Positions 1 through 12,501 are shown, counted from the first letter of the stretch. The stretch is 64,000 nt of DNA from Clytia hemisphaerica (GCA_902728285.1 CACVBU010000078.1:113438-177437); one strand, 5' to 3'. The notes: a model not told the origin generated them from the sequence alone. Numbers and translations: made by a program.

Positions 1-814
1 TAGTTTCTCTTGGAATTTGGGAAGAAATAAACGATAACATGAATAATACCGAGAAGTTCTGCATGAATTTTGAAAGTGGGAAATTTCAAGTAGTGGTAAG
101 TTTTAGTACTAGTCAAGCACAAGTAAATTTTCAAGTAAACTCTCTAGGTCAATAAACTCTTCCTGATTAACAATACTCATGGTTCATTGTCCTGATTTCA
201 GCCTGAACGGTCAGGTCCAAAGTCAAGACGTCTTAAATGGTTCTTTTTTTCAATTTCAGCCTGAACAGTCAGGTACAAAAAATGAAGTAATCTCTCCTTT
301 ATAATCTCCTTTAACTTCTGAACAGTTTGAACGTCTTGAACAAATTGGAGGTGACAGTGTTTAACCCAGTCTGAATGTCTAAGACAGATCTGGACAGTTT
401 GAATGTCTAAGACAAACTGCTAGCCGAAATAAAGTCAATCTGAATGTCTATAAGAGACAGTAGACAGATTGAAAGTTGTCAACAAACTTCACTGATAAAA
501 ACACACAAATTGCTTAAAAAGATTTGAAAAAGAAGAAACAGACTCCCTAAGGTTGTGAAAACTGTGAAGGCCAAAGCAAAACTGTACCAAGCATCAACAA
601 ATCAAAATTTTCTTCTAGAATTTCGTGCTACACTTTCGGTTTTGCAAATTGTTGACAGACCAATCAGATAGACCAATCAGATACTTTGCTCTCATCCGGA
701 TAGCTTTTTAAGGCTAGTTTCAGTCACCTCCACTTCGTTTTTAGTTTCTTTCAACTTTCGTTTTTGTAGGCCATTCTTTCCATTTTCCGTATATAATCTA
801 ACTAGATGTATAGG
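1..814. other. non-coding flank with short direct repeats
   Basis: No gene is visible. A 22-bp unit beginning ATTTCAGCCTGAAC occurs at 195-216 and 253-274 with one mismatch. The word GAATGTCTAAGACA occurs at about 372 and 400. The flank ends where recognisable Ty3 reverse-transcriptase sequence begins, so it probably marks the 5' truncation point of that element. Confidence 0.5.
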
Positions 815-821
815 CTACGGA

Positions 822-3554
822 ATGAGAGAAAGAGTGGTTGATGATACCTTGTTCCATGACGAAAGCCTTGAGGAGCACTGGAAAAGAACAATCGATATCC
901 TCTCTCTTCTAGGAGAGGCCGGTGTTGTCCTAAACCCTGAAAAGTTCCAATTTGCCAAGAGAGCAGTTGACTTTGCTCCCGGGGGGGGGGGGGTACTAGG
1001 GCAAAATGGGTTACGGGGATGCTCCGCTGGTCAGGGTACCTTTTTTAACCTCCACGAGTCCCAGGTAGGGTCGCAAAAACACCAAAATAGAAAAATCAGT
1101 CCCTCGTAGGGTGCCTATTTTTGGAAAATTTGGGGAAAAAGTAGAAAATTTGAGAAAATTTTGGAATTTCAGTCCCATTCAGGGTCACTTTTTTCGCAAA
1201 TTCGAGTCCCACGTAGGGTCCATTTTTCGAACCTCAGCGGAGCACCCCCGTCGGTCGACAAGGGTAGTACCCCCCCCGGGACTTTGCTGGTTTCCGTATT
1301 TCAGAGGACCGCATAGAGCCCCTCCCAAAGTATTTTGATTCGATTAAAAACTTTCCTACTCCGACCTCGACAACCGATGTGAGAAGCTGGTTTGGTCTCG
1401 TTAATCAAGTGGCAAATTACGCTCAACTAAGAAAGCATCTTGAGCCCTTTCGACGGTTTTTGTCTCCCAGATTTCAGTTTCGGTGGACCCCAGATATTAA
1501 ATCTGGAGTTGAAATTTTTGATCTTGATAAAACAACCTGTGTCAGAACTGATTGGTCGAAGAAAGGCATGGGCTACTTTCTCTTCCAGAAACATTGTGAA
1601 TGTGATGCTATCGTTCCGTCATGCTGCGAGGATGGCTGGCGCATAACTCTTGCCGGCTCCCGATTCCTTCAATCTTCCGAGGAGAACTATGCTGCTATTG
1701 AGGGGGAAGGACTAGCCATTGCTTGGAGTTTAGAACAGTCGAAGTATTTTACAATGGGGTGTAATGATTTAACCGTCGCCACAGATCATGAACCCTTGAC
1801 TAAGATATTTTCCGACAAGACGAGTCTCGATGAAATCACAAACACCAGATTGCTACGTCTTAAGCGTCGTACCCTGCCTTGGTATTTCCGCATTGTCCAT
1901 CTACCAGGCAAAACTAATCTAGCTGCCAACGCCACATCGCGCAAACCCTCTGGAAACGCACATGATCAAGTCGAAGAAGACCGTGTTGAAGCATTCATTG
2001 CAGCTGCAATTCGTTGTGACACAGAGTCGGTTATATCCTTGACCTGGGACCGAATCGCCAACGCAACTTCACAGGATCCTGGGATGAGTGCCCTAGTAGA
2101 TGCAATCTTGTGTGGTTTTCCAGAAGAAAGTCGCTCAAACGAGACAGTAGCCTCCTACTGGAGATACCGGCATGGCTTATACCTAACTGACGGTGTAGTA
2201 GTTTTCGATGACCGTGCTGTTATCCCACCATCTCTTCGCCCGGCTACCCTTGCAGTTCTCCATTCAGCACACCAGGGAGTATCGACAATGGGTGCCCGCG
2301 CTAGAACAATCATCTTTTGGCCTGGTATCACAGAGGACATTGAACGTGTGCGACAATCCTGTCAAGACTGCAACAAAAACGCTCCGTCTAACCCGCCACT
2401 TCCAGCAATTCTCTCTAACCCACCATCAACTCCGTTCGAGATGATTCATGCCGATTACTTTGACTCTGCAGCCCAACACTACCTGGTCGTCGGTGATAGA
2501 CTGTCAGGATGGTCAGACGTATTCAAAGCTCCGCACGGCTCTCCTCAATCTGGATCAGAGGGCCTCATCGCATGCTTTACGTAACTATTTTTCCCGATTT
2601 GGCGTGCCAACTGAAATCTCGAGTGACGGTGGTCCTGAATTCATATCCAATGCTACGGAGACCTTTTTGAAGAAATGGGGCGTCAACCATCGCATCTCCT
2701 CAGCCTACAATCCCCAGTCGAACGGACGCGCTGAGGTTGCTGTAAAATCTGCTAAACGTCTGCTACGATCAAACACTGGAACCGGTGGTAGCCTTGATAC
2801 TGATCGCTTCCTCCGCGCCATGATGCAACTTCGCAACACCCCTGATCGTGATTGTGAGTTATCTCCAGCCCAAATCGTATTCGGAAGACCTATCAGAGAT
2901 GCATTTGCCTTCGCCAGTCGCCTGGACAAGTTTACCAACCCTAATATCCGACCCTTGTGGCGAGACGCATGGGCTAAGAAAGAAGAGGCACTTCGGGAAC
3001 GCTTCCACCACTCCGCAGAGAAGAGGAACGAGCATGCACACGCACTACCGAATTTGACTCCTGGAAACCGCTGCTATATTCAAAACCAAAGCGGTAACCA
3101 TCCAAAACGTTGGGATCGATCAGGGACTGTTGTTGAGACACATGGCAATGACAGTTACTCTTTGAAGAGGGATGGTACCGGAAGAGTGACACGCCGTAAC
3201 AGACGCCATCTACGGCAATTTCTTCCAGCATCTGCAGACATCACCAGTAAGAACTTCGTCCACTTGCAACCTTCGCAGCAACCTCGTCCAACGGCCCCGC
3301 CGCTCGTCAATCAATCAGCTCCTACGCAGACAACCTCCCGTACAGTCACCATGGTGGTACCTCCTTCTCTACCAGACGCGTCAAGCTCGGACCCTTGTGA
3401 AATACCAACCCCTCCGGCCCCACTATTGGTCGAACCGCCGTCAACGTCAACTCAGGTGATGACACCTCCGGCCACACTAGACGTCCCTTCCCGTCCCACT
3501 CGATTTAGACGACCCCCTCCCAGATATGAACCGGAATCAGGACATTGGATTTGA
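822..3554 (+). pseudogene. Ty3/gypsy pol polyprotein (RT end, RNase H, integrase), disrupted
   Basis: RT residues run from 822 around VVDDTLFHD, break at 978-1280 (MITE), and resume with GFRISED and YFDSIKNFPTP. RNase H follows, with DWSKKG, an E in AAIEGEG and TDHEPLTK. The fourth acidic position normally found in AADATSR is an asparagine here (AANATSR, about 1930). A short stretch between the RT connection and RNase H (at about 1495) seems to be missing in frame. Integrase shows an HHCC zinc motif (HSAHQG, then CQDC) and a D,D,E core: HADYF (about 2448), SDGGPEF (about 2620) and GRAEV (about 2730). A one-base frameshift near 2570 separates the first and second catalytic aspartates. The end is a basic GPY/F-like module and a Pro/Ser/Thr tail. 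Confidence 0.88.
978..1280. mobile_element. hAT-like MITE (303 bp) inside Ty3 RT
   Basis: The element is flanked by an 8-bp duplication, ACTTTGCT, at 970-977 and 1281-1288. Its ends are inverted: CCCGGGGGG...GTACTAGGG on the left and ...GGTAGTACCCCCCCCGGG on the right. Removing the element plus one duplicate restores the RT frame exactly (VDFA to GFRIS). An 8-bp duplication with short TIRs is the hAT signature. It has no convincing coding capacity. Confidence 0.85.
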
Positions 3555-3697
3555 TTTACTAGTATTTTTTTTTCTTTACGATATTTTACTCATGAACCTT
3601 ATAGAGGACATTTGATGTGCACATTCACAGACTGTTATTTACCTGATCCCGGACAGACAGTTGATTATGAGTTCAGTGACTTTTATTTACGCCATGA

Positions 3698-3986
3698 ACT
3701 GGAGGGGGATGTACGATAATGGAGTCATAGTTATGTTACTGTACATATATTTATCTTATCGTTTAGATCAATACATTCGTTATACTAAATAGAAATTAAC
3801 TGAATGATACTTTTATCCAAGTACTTGTTGTATTCTAATACGGGCAATCATGTTTTGTTCCTGAGAAAGATCATCCATTAAGGGGGCTAGGCTTTTGCAA
3901 AATTGTATATTAGGACCTTCTTCTTTAGGTTCAACGGTTTTGCGGGTGACTTGGAATAGACTGATTTTATTGCGAATTAACGTTTT
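3698..3986 (+). repeat. probable polypurine tract and 3' LTR remnant
   Basis: GGAGGGGGA at 3701-3709 sits directly before TGTACG, as expected for plus-strand priming and an LTR beginning with TG. No upstream LTR copy survives for comparison, so the LTR's right edge cannot be placed. The sequence to 3986 is otherwise featureless. Confidence 0.45.
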
Positions 3987-4333
3987 TCAACGATTGTAGG
4001 AGGTCCTTATCAATTGCTTATGATGTTTAAACAATTGAGGGTATGGTGGTTTATGATTTTGCTTACCCTCTGCAGAGGTGGTGGTTTTTGAAGATGATGT
4101 ATGCGACTTTGATGATGAAGGAGGGTGACAAGATGGTGGTTTCGATTTTGACGAAGAGGGAGTAGATGCTAACATTATATTGTCGCTCAAAGCTGGAGGG
4201 ACGTAAGGGTCTCCCAAAAACTCTAACTGCTCAAAGAATTGACATGTAGGTAGCTTCCCACCACCACTTCGCTTGGTTTGACATTTGGTCCACCCATCTT
4301 TTAAGTTTTTCCAAGCATTCTTTAGGTCATCAG
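3987..4333 (-). CDS. 3' exon of a MADF/Myb-SANT-like domain protein
   Basis: Read on the minus strand, a splice acceptor (TTATTTCAG) at 4334 opens an exon beginning DDLKNAWKNLKDGWTKC and continuing to CQFFEQLEFLGDPYVPP. This is the second half of a MADF (Adf-1-type Myb/SANT-like) DNA-binding domain: the W-K-N-L-K helix and the final FFEQL-FL helix. A Ser/Lys/Pro-rich tail of about 70 residues ends at the stop at 3987. MADF proteins act as transcription regulators and as DNA-binding partners of Harbinger-type transposons. The first half of the domain was not found nearby, so this is either a partial gene or one with an unrecognised upstream exon. Confidence 0.6.
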
Positions 4334-4573
4334 CTGAAATAAAATGAAATAAAATGAGAAATAATGCTGTTATGAAGATACGAGCTCTGAAGCTGTGGAC
4401 TGCAAAATATGTATTAATAAATAACAGCCAGTTGTTATCAATAATAGTTTTGTTGTTAATGTTTTTCTATATTGTCAGAAAAGCGTTATACAACCAGATA
4501 CAACTGCAAGCTTACCGTTTGATTAGGGAAATGCTGTGTCCCTTATGTATATCCAAATTATTTTTTCTTCGTA

Positions 4574-5004
4574 TTATTTTATATTTTGGATGACTGGCTT
4601 GCCATAGCTCCGGACGGGGCCGAGCCGCTTCAATGAGAAGTTCCTTATCAACACTTTCATTAGAACAGCTCTTCTTTCTAGCATTTCATCATCGGCTGCG
4701 TCGTTATATAGATCTTCGTCTCTACTTCCATCCTGAAATGAATCTCTCGTCGCCGTAGCGATTCCAGGACTTAAAAACTTCTTCTGGTGTGGTAGGACAG
4801 GTTGTGGAGTGTAGGTCAAATTGCGATATGGTTAAACGATGATGCTAGTGTAAAGTCAAAAAAATGGTGTTGTTGTTGTTGTTGTTGGTTGTGATATTCA
4901 TAGTTAATTCTTTGTCTTTGGTCATTTACAGAAAATTTAACACTTTCGTCATCTACGTCAGGAGATAAGTTGTTAACAGCAGAATCAGAAAAATTACTCT
5001 CCAT
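4574..5004 (-). CDS. hypothetical protein segments, possibly 5' exons of the MADF gene
   Basis: Two minus-strand open segments lie upstream of the MADF exon. The first (5004-4816) begins MESNFSDSAVNN, is acidic, and carries a glutamine run encoded by CAA repeats. The second (4819-4574) contains DEDLYNDAADDEMLERR and a basic stretch. They overlap in different frames; a candidate acceptor (TTCATTTCAG) precedes DGSRDED, so splicing could join them. I do not recognise the family. Position and strand suggest they belong to the MADF gene, but no exon chain was proven. Confidence 0.3.
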
Positions 5005-6744
5005 ATTTTTTAATTTCTACCTAAATACATCAACATAACACACAGAAATGAAAAAAAACGTATTATGGTAAAAGAAAAAGTTCGTGACTATCGATTTACG
5101 CACATCTGTACATTTTCATATTTTATTTGCTTAATCAGCAGATTTTCTCTCTTCTGATTGGTTAATCAAATTCTGGGCGCAGAGAACGCTTTTGGGAGTT
5201 GAAATCTTTCAGCTCCTTCAGAATGACTTAGGCTTTTGCGAGGATAACCTGAGGATCCTCACTTTTTTTTTTTTTTCATCAAAATATGAACCTTAGGATC
5301 CTAAGGATCCTTGGGAAATTAAAATATTGATGTTTTATCGAGCTGTATCCAAGGTAGCCTGGATATCCAGACCGTAAACTTTTTCACCGTCTAGTTTTTT
5401 ATAATCTTGTCTCAGGTTTACGGTCTGGTCCAAGTAACTCCTCTGCAGGGATATCTGTCCCTGCATATGCGAGTGTCTCTAATTGGTCAGTACGCGCCCC
5501 AGTCACTGAGCAGAATTTTCGCGGGGTTTGTGATATTTTTCGATGCGCGCGCATAATTTATGGAAAAAGCTGACCTTGCAAAAAAAGAAAATGAAAACGC
5601 AGGTTCATTTCTAAACAAAATGGCTGATGGAAAGGAGCCTTTATGAATGTGGCTGACGTTTGGATATAGTTTAAAGTAGTTTTGAAAGTTTATTGAGTTT
5701 GTAAAAGAGGTTTTGTGGTAAGTAATTATGTGTGTCTGCCTGGGTTTCCACAGTTTTGAGATTCTGTCAACAAGGGTTTACTCACAGACTGTGTCATTCA
5801 AAACTGTATCAGACTTTTTTAGTTGCACCAGACTCTATAATTTTAGAAACTTTGTTTTGTATGTTGAGGTTAGAGTGTTTTTTTCTAAAATTTTGAGTCT
5901 GGATACCCAGGCTATATCCAAGGCAAAACAGAGGATCCTAAGGATATCCTCTAAAAGCCTGAGGATGCTCAGGACCCTAAGGATATAAGTGAAAAATCCG
6001 TGCCTGAGTGAATTTAAAGTAAAATTTCTTATTTTCAAACTTTATGATATATTTTTTTATATATTTCATAAATAATTTTTTACCATGCTAAACTTTTCTT
6101 TTTATTATTACAGGTCATTTGATGTTTGAATAAATATCTTTAAGGATGATTTTTTTTTACTTTTGCTTACCTTATTACAATTATATAACTACTACTTACT
6201 AGTCAAGTAAAAGTACGCGGGTAAAATGAGTGCGAGAATTTATTAACGCGAAAGGCAGGGTTTTCGAAAATAACCATGGCTCGAATTTTGTTTAAACATT
6301 TGTAATTAACGTGAGGTAAGCAATTCACGTTATTAACATGAGTAGCTATATAAGTGTAATAAGGTATTTTGAGAAGCACCAAAATGTAAGAAATGGAAAT
6401 ATACATATACGAATAATTACCACAGTAAAATAATGATAAAAACTAGACTTACATAATGTGAACAATACGCAAGAAATATTTTTGCTCTTATTTTTAACAA
6501 TCATAATCGTATATTGACGAACAATGTTTTGCGGACCTTAATGTACGAAGCAAAAGACGGGTTCTGTATTAAGAAAAATTTTCTTTCGGTAAACAATTCC
6601 CCTACTGTATATTGATTCAAGTTAGAAATTTTGTAAAGAAATTTTGTTTTGTTCCTCGAATTAGTATATTTTTTTTGTTTTTAGCTGGGATCTGGGTGTC
6701 TGGGCTGAAGGTGGGAATTTTAGGATAAGGTAGGACCTGAATTT
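5005..6744. other. AT-rich intergenic region with one MITE-like element
   Basis: No supported gene. Two flanking blocks rich in AGGATCCTAAGGAT words (about 5235-5320 and 5930-5990) surround a TIR element at 5354-5918. The remainder is AT-rich filler. Confidence 0.4.
5354..5918. repeat. MITE-like TIR element, copy A
   Basis: The left end TAGCCTGGATATCCAGAC is matched in inverted orientation on the right by GTCTGGATACCCAGGCTA. The left end continues CGTAAACTTTTT, the same extension seen at the edge of the related element at 56777-57231, so the two belong to one family. No ORF of note. Confidence 0.55.
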
Positions 6745-7483
6745 TCAGGTGGGACCTGGAACTTCCTTGCACACTATGCAGTTCGCATATTTTCCAGCTT
6801 CTCTGACCTGCATAATTTCTTTAAAAAGACGCCTTCTAATTGTCATTGTTTCGTCAGAGTAATCTTCATTAATATAAATTCCCGTATTCTTCAATTTATT
6901 TGATTTCTTTATTATTATTTCTTTCTGCTTCCATGATTGTAGTTTGCAAACGATCGACCTCTTTTGCCCATTTTCCTTTCTTCCAATTCTGTGTTCACAT
7001 TCGATAACTATCTCCTCGTTAACACCCAACCTTGCTCTGATTATGTCTTTCACTTTTCTTTCGCTTTCTTCCGAAGTTTCATTTTAATTTTTTACCACAC
7101 CGTCTACTCGTATGTTGTTTCTTCGGTTGCGATCCTCAAAGGTTCTAAGTGTGGTAAAAGCATTCGTTTAGACCGTTTATTTTTTGCTGTAAATTGTTGT
7201 TCCATTGTTGGTTGAGATCCTTGATCTTATCATCCAAAAGTTGTTGTGTAAATTCTAAGGATTTCTCAAGGTTTTTGATTTATAAATTTTGGCCTTCAGC
7301 AGTTTCCTCAACCTTCGTGACTCTGGCACCGATAGATTCAACTGAAATCTTTATCTCATCCAAAGTTTTGTAAATTAGGGTTGAATTAGATGCGATAAAC
7401 TTCTGGACATTTGCATCGTGTTTGTTCAGTGCGGTGTCACTGAATGTTTTGATTTTACTTTCCATATTTTTATCCATGATCAA
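6745..7483 (-). pseudogene. LINE (L1-type) ORF1p fragment, decayed
   Basis: The minus strand encodes a coiled-coil start (MIMDKNMESKIKTFSD) and, further on, RTFEDRNRRNNIRVDGV, KDIIRARLGVNEEI and ERRIGRKE-type sequence ending EIMQVREAGKYA. This is the order of an L1 ORF1 (Transposase_22) protein: coiled coil, RRM, C-terminal domain. These proteins are nucleic-acid chaperones of non-LTR retrotransposons. An in-frame TAA between VVKN and NETSEES and a break near 7280 show decay. No endonuclease or reverse transcriptase follows, so this is an isolated fragment. Confidence 0.7.
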
Positions 7484-10014
7484 TTAATAACACCAACAGA
7501 CAATCAGTAATAACAACAATAAATAAAAATAAATGAATGGTAGCAAAAGAATAGTTTTCGAGTTCTTGAATAATTTTTTTATTTTATTTATATTTATTTT
7601 TTTCTCTCTTAAAAGACGTCCGTTCTGCTTTGCTGCTTCGTCTTATGTCCAACAGGTAATAAAACTACATCTTTGCGTGTTGTCACTACTTTTGATGGCT
7701 TTGGTTTCTTCTTCTTGCCTTTTGTGTCTGGTTTTGATGATCCTGCCAGACAAAGCGGGAAACAAATTTTGCATTTCTCTGGAAGTTGACTGGAAGGGTA
7801 AGACTGGAAGAGGAAGAGGTTGGACGTGTTGATGATACAGATGGCATAGATAACGTTGTAGGTGATACTGGATTTAGTGTCCTCAGTAGCTCATTTGCTG
7901 AATTAGCTATCGAAGTTAGACACGTCAACTTGTTTCATCAAAGATTTATTATACACCGGATAATCGACTCATAAAACGATGGAGAGCGATCATTGTATTT
8001 TTATTGTTTCATTAAACAATTGATGTTCAAGCTTTGTCCGCAAAGGACAACTGTCATGACGGCTCGAAGATGTCTGATTTAAAAAAATGTTTATCAGTCT
8101 TATTTTAAAAAAGTTCTCTAGCTATTTCTTTTTGTATATTTGCAGAAAAAAAGTTTGAAAGTAAGGCTAAATACCAAGCTGGATATATTTGTGAAATCTG
8201 GTGTGAGAAAATCATCATTAGACAAGAAATTCAGACAAAATGCTTATAGTGACACGAAATTTTCAATTGGAAATATCTTTCCAAGACTGTCCCCAGAAGA
8301 GCTGAAATTAGCATACATAAGACTTGAGTGTCTTAGCTCCACTGTGGTATGAAAATCCTTTAGAGGCACGTGGTGGCAAGGTGGTTTTTATGAGGTTAAA
8401 GTTTGAAAATTTCTGGTGTCAACATTCAATTTCTTATACACAACACGTCTTCTGCATCTTTCTCACAGATTGAAACGTCACAACGACTTATAATTAGCAA
8501 TTAAGTGGAAGAATCTAACTCTCACAGGAAAGTTTTAAGTCTCTTTAGAGAATTGGATGAGTGGTTTTCGATAAGAAATGCAATAAAAATCCTTCGAAAA
8601 AACATTCAATGAGGGAAGGAGAGTGAACAATAATATCATCACTGCGGACATAGCTAGTACACGAGAAATCGGCAAAAATCTGTTACTTGTATATCCAGTG
8701 TATAATAAATCCTTGGTTTCATCATTCATGGTTCAGCCTTGGCTGCTGGCATCCAATAACGGATGCGTGCTCCTTATGGAGGATGCTTAATAAGCGATAT
8801 TTCCTTTGTCCAGAGATTTGCCGCCTTTAGCCGATATACGGCTAAAAACATTTTTAGCTGGCGAGTGTCTACAAATATAACATTCATAATGTTTAAATTT
8901 TCTGTGAGGCACCAAATCATAGATTGGAAAATATATTTGGACTTCGAAAAAAAAGTAGGCGGAAGGAAGTTTGCTTTTTTTTTCTTCCTCCTTTCTTGTT
9001 TAATGTGGAGATTTTGTAATGATGAGAAGTTAGATTTATTGAATTTAAGTGCCCTGATGTATCTTCTGTGTGAACCAACAAAATTTTGCTTCATAAAACT
9101 AAATTTTGATGCTTGAATTTGGACTTGTATGAGTGTATAATTTTTTACCACACTGGATTTGTTGATCACTTTGGCTCCAGATAATTGTTTTGTCAGTTCT
9201 ACAGATATGTTGCAGATTATTTCAAGGTATTTCAGTTATGTTTTTGTTTACATTTTGATATTGAATATTTCTGAGATTACTTCTTTATAATTCTACAAAA
9301 GGGAGTGTTGTTGTCCCTTGTTAAATGTTAAAACAAAACAAAGAACTTTTCTTCAGCTTTGGCATTTCACTTTTCAATACTGTGTGGCCTTTGTGTTTAT
9401 CTTTTTCATGTACTTGGCATCAATTCTTTTGAAGAAATTGGAGTGTTTTTGGTTGTTTTCTTTCACTTTTTTGTTCATATTTGTATTTTTTAGCTTCGAC
9501 CGAAGAGCTTAAGGAAAAGATGAATATACAGACCAGATATCTTATAAAAGCTAAAGTCAAAAATAATCTACAGACTGTACAAAATACGCGCATCAGATTG
9601 TTTTTTATGTTTCCTTCTGTTTTGTTTTTCTGGTCTGGGATTCGAATTTCGAATGTAAACATTCTATTGAAAACGTTCGAAACGATCGTTTTTACGTGCA
9701 CATCAATGTCAACCAAATTATTAACTCGCCAAGATTCTGTAAAATACACCGAATTAAAAAAAACGAACCGGAAAGCGGTTGGTAGGTTAAGCAGACCTAT
9801 ACTACCTAAGGTTTTGTAGAGGTCTGCGATTCAGACTAGGTTCAGCCTTCAATCTCACTGTACACTCACTCAATTTCGACAAAATCGGGAAAATCAGGGA
9901 TTTTTTTCGCGCAATGTATTATGTAATATATATTTTTGTAAAACAATTACCCATTCAAACAAAGATATCTACCAAAATATATTTGTAAAAGGGTTACGCA
10001 CGATACGAAAGTCT
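7484..10014. other. AT-rich intergenic region, no supported gene
   Basis: Short open frames occur on both strands (for example 8763-9169 and 9420-9819) but none shows a recognisable domain or splice structure. They mirror each other across strands, as expected of low-complexity AT-rich DNA. Nothing else stands out. Confidence 0.4.
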
Positions 10015-10703
10015 CCTCAAGTGAGTTACGGCATGTCCGAAGTAAAAGTGAAGCAGTTCCACTCACTTTCAAAATGTCAATTATATCTGGAAAGAAGCGC
10101 CTTATGATGTAGATTAACGCGATAGCTGTATGAAAAATTTAACCTGAAGCTATAAGAAGTTATAGCCCAAAAACCTCTATTATGACGTCATATACATTAC
10201 CTAACATTACGTCATTAAACTAAAAATTTGAATAACTCAAAAACTGTTTATGATATCAATATGAAATTTTGACAGAACAAATATATCGTAATTCTCTAGA
10301 TTTAAAAATTTCAAAATCTCCTGAAAAATGATGACGTCAGCGTTTTTAAGCTATTTTCGATTTTTGGCTCTAAAAAATGACGTTATCATTTTTTTCAAAA
10401 GATTTTCAATTCAAAATTTTTCTTACATCAATATCTATTTATGGTCAAAATTTGAGGTGTATATGACTTTAAGTTCACGAGATATTCAAATTTTTAGTTT
10501 AATGACGTAATGTTACATAATGTTTATGACGTCATAATACAGGTTTTTGGGATATAACTTCTTATAGCCTCAAGTTAAATTTTTCATACAGCTATCGCGT
10601 TAATCTACATCATAAGGCGCTTCTTCCCAGCTATAATTGACATTTTGAAAGTGAGTGGAACTGCTTCACTTTTACTTTGGACATGCCGTAACTCACTTGA
10701 GTC
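10015..10703. repeat. 0.69-kb foldback element with long inverted arms
   Basis: Arms of about 220 bp (10015-10237 and 10483-10703) are near-perfect inverted copies. The left arm starts CTCAAGTGAGTTACGG and the right arm ends CCGTAACTCACTTGAG. Both carry repeated TGACGTCA words. The 245-bp centre is AT-rich and non-coding. This fits a non-autonomous foldback/MITE element. Confidence 0.8.
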
Positions 10704-12501
10704 GTGTTCGCAAGCGAAAGTTTTTTTACACTACATACTAGTACCGTACGATCTTCCTTTATTCCCAGCGCAAAACTTTCCGATTGCTAGTGTACAACGG
10801 AAAAGGACCAAAACGCTACAAAAGTATATTTAACACTGATTTTTGCAGGAGACGCCTAGATAAAACAGCGAAAAGATCTCGGAGATGGGGCATGTATGTT
10901 TTCCCGGGAATGAACAAACCTCTTTTGTTATTTTCATGATCGTCACAAGGGCAAGGAAAATTTCTATCAATGAATTATAAACATGTACAGACTCTGGTGA
11001 AAAAAAGAAAGTTGATATTCTATTTTCAAAACAAACTGCTTTTTTGAATTGAAGTTTTTTTAACTCAAATATCTTAAATTATTTTTTCGTGAAACTCATA
11101 GGTAGGCCTAGGATTGAGATATCAAGCAATTAAAGGATGGAACAGTTAAAATCGGGTATTGAAATACGGCTTTAAACACAAGAAGCCCTCCCTAGGGGAA
11201 CCAAAGAAAGTTGGGCAGAGACAAGGCATATCAGTGATCATATCAGTTCTTCGAAAAATAGTGCACACGTAAAATAGGAATAGACTACGAAAATAAAAGG
11301 TAAACACTGTGATAAGACTAATTTAAATAGCAATAAAACACAAACCTATAAAATGAAAGCTCCATATAAATTTTCAAACGCGGCCAAGCTAAGTTCTGTA
11401 ATGTAAACCTTCCAGATGTTAAAAATTTTCCCGACCTTCAAAACTTTAGCTAGCCTGTTAGACAAAAACTGCTTTTTTATCGCGATTTTATAAAACAAAG
11501 AAAAAATTGGTTTGTGGGATATCAGGGGTCGTTGGGTTCATAATTCAATGTATGTTATTGAAAGACTCTAAGAGATCGTGCTGTTATTATAGCCCTTGAT
11601 CAGGCAGGCTAGCTCAGTCGTTGAAAGAAATTGGTTTTACTTCTGCTTTTATGCACTATGAGGACTACCGAGAAATGCTATTGAAGCCCTTGCTCATTTA
11701 TGTTGATTATGCTTTTACGCACTAATGGGGAATCCGTGATCCATTCAGTAATGTTTTAGTCTGGGGGAAATGTATACGTACTTGTTAGTATTTGTCATCT
11801 TAAAATGTTTATTTTGCTTTGTTTAGATACATACATAATTTTGATTAGTAATAAAGAAAATGAAACAATAACAATATGTTCATGAAGAAAAAACATTAAT
11901 ATGTTAAATCAAGTCAAAATACTATGAAGCATGTTCATGCATAATTTTCTTTTTAATACATATTCCCCAAGTACACCCAAATTCTAGCTATTGTGCCCAA
12001 TTGAGGTCCAAAGTGGAGCAGAGAAATTTTTTTTCTACAAAAAGGAATAGCAAAATACCTACAATTTAAATTGGTTGAATAGCACTTTTCTACAAGATCT
12101 TCATTTTTTTCTTCTTCCTTTTCATCTTCATTTTTAGAATTATTTTAAAGATTTTTTTATTTCAAATTGTTCCACTCACAAATATCTCACCAACGATACC
12201 AAATTTATAAAGATTGAAGAATTCCTTCGAAAGTTATAGGTAAAAGAAAAAAGAGTGCACACTAATCGTGAATAGACTTTAATTCGCGAGTTTCCACCAA
12301 AAAAAGTTAGTTCTAAGATGTGTGTCACGAAATGAAACATTTATCGACCTCAGCAGCGGGACTATTTCATGGAGCAGATTGTGAACATTTTAAGTTACGA
12401 ATAAGGCTTTTTTGTATTTGTGAGTATTTAATATTGTGATAATTTTCCTTCAGAGTTAAAATATGAAAAAATAATACATGGTGATATAAACAGTATTAAA
12501 T
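10704..12501. other. AT-rich region upstream of the FEN1-like pseudogene
   Basis: No gene, tRNA or clear repeat is recognised. It may include the promoter or 5' end of the transposon whose coding sequence starts at 12502, but no terminal repeat could be matched to the far side of that element. Confidence 0.35.

Larger units (their letters stand above)
815..3760 (+). mobile_element. 5'-truncated Ty3/gypsy LTR retrotransposon
   Basis: The remnant keeps the end of the reverse transcriptase, then RNase H, integrase and a proline-rich tail, in the order typical of Ty3/gypsy pol. No gag, protease or 5' LTR is seen, and coding similarity stops just upstream of the RT active-site motif VVDD. A purine-rich tract at 3701-3709 followed by TGTACG marks a likely polypurine tract and 3' LTR start. 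Two frame disruptions and a MITE insertion show it is dead. Confidence 0.85.

Noticed and set aside
1111-1338. Open frame crossing the MITE in the Ty3 element
   Set aside because: Lies almost wholly inside the 303-bp MITE and has no family resemblance.
3987-5004. Harbinger nuclease gene next to the MADF exon
   Set aside because: No DDE nuclease motif could be found on either strand nearby.
8763-9169. Overlapping open frames of 117 and 131 codons on opposite strands
   Set aside because: AT-rich, no domain, no splice context; opposite-strand openness is expected from base composition.
9420-9819. Paired open frames on both strands
   Set aside because: Hydrophobic low-complexity translation, no recognisable family.
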